From the NCBI GenBank assembly GCA_903920835.1, contig CAIXNQ010000158.1, positions 1-14,806 of the forward strand: 14,806 bases of DNA, in the 5' to 3' direction. Shown here piece by piece: positions 14,755-14,806 of this stretch. A program made the translations under genes and the position numbers. The DNA comes from an uncultured Bacteroidota bacterium. GTDB taxonomy: Bacteria > Bacteroidota > Bacteroidia > Flavobacteriales > Flavobacteriaceae. The notes beneath the pieces are model-generated. The model made no database searches. It had not been told where the DNA came from and was given only the letters and a program-made list of their open reading frames with translations. Position 1 is the first letter of the stretch; every line of letters starts with the position of its first letter.

Positions 14755-14806
14755 ATGGATATTCGAGAACAAATAGACAATTATATCAATGAGCAATTAG
14801 ATGTAA
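14755..14806 (+). CDS. Start of an unidentified gene (partial, cut by the window edge)
   Basis: An ATG at 14755 opens a frame reading MDIREQIDNYINEQLDV to the end of the window. It begins 54 bases after the stop of the QueD-like gene in the same direction and has a plausible soluble, helical N-terminus. Seventeen residues are not enough to assign a family. A near-match to the -7 box (TAGTATTTG, one extra base) lies at 14710-14718. Confidence 0.55.
   Translation, partial: MDIREQIDNYINEQLDV

Overview
The window looks like a chromosomal stretch from a member of the Flavobacteriaceae, probably Flavobacterium or a close relative. The DNA is strongly AT-rich and starts are preceded by A-rich leaders without clear Shine-Dalgarno sequences. 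Five upstream regions carry an exact TAnnTTTG box, the Bacteroidetes -7 promoter element. One protein has a signal peptide plus a C-terminal tail of the type IX secretion kind, and glutamine synthetase is the large type III form typical of Bacteroidetes. These assignments come from motif recognition; no database search was run.

Layout. (1) 1-4478, plus strand: a heme-biosynthesis operon. It holds the last codons of an upstream gene (probably hemA), then hemC, hemD, a secreted esterase-like protein with a starch-binding-like N-terminal domain, and hemE, closed by a strong bidirectional terminator. HemC, HemD and HemE carry out consecutive steps from porphobilinogen to coproporphyrinogen III. 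The esterase is packed between hemD (3-base gap) and hemE (22-base gap), so it is probably co-transcribed. The two gaps on either side of hemC each hold a copy of the same long hairpin-forming repeat. (2) 4641-5582, minus: a TerC/Alx-type membrane protein, facing hemE and divergent from the next gene. (3) 5782-7971, plus: type III glutamine synthetase with its own promoter and terminator. (4) 8166-8247, minus: tRNA-Leu(UAG) with promoter and terminator, divergent from (5) an M20-family metallopeptidase at 8356-9747, plus.

(6) 9748-10683 is a 936-base stretch with no convincing gene but dense repeats: a terminator, a 42-base tandem array (four units), a 25-base dispersed duplication, a 21-base tandem array (16 units) with a 63-base higher-order period, and a 21-bp-stem hairpin. 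(7) 10684-12915, minus: a TonB-dependent-receptor-like outer-membrane beta-barrel protein. (8) 13213-14700, plus: dusB (tRNA dihydrouridine synthase) and a QueD-like 6-carboxytetrahydropterin synthase, both linked to tRNA modification, followed by the first 17 codons of an unidentified gene at the right edge.

Most genes are ordinary housekeeping functions. The parts that need explaining are the repeats: the paired hairpin element around hemC, the two tandem arrays whose periods are multiples of three, and the inverted repeat upstream of dusB. The esterase inside the heme operon is the most interesting gene-context observation.
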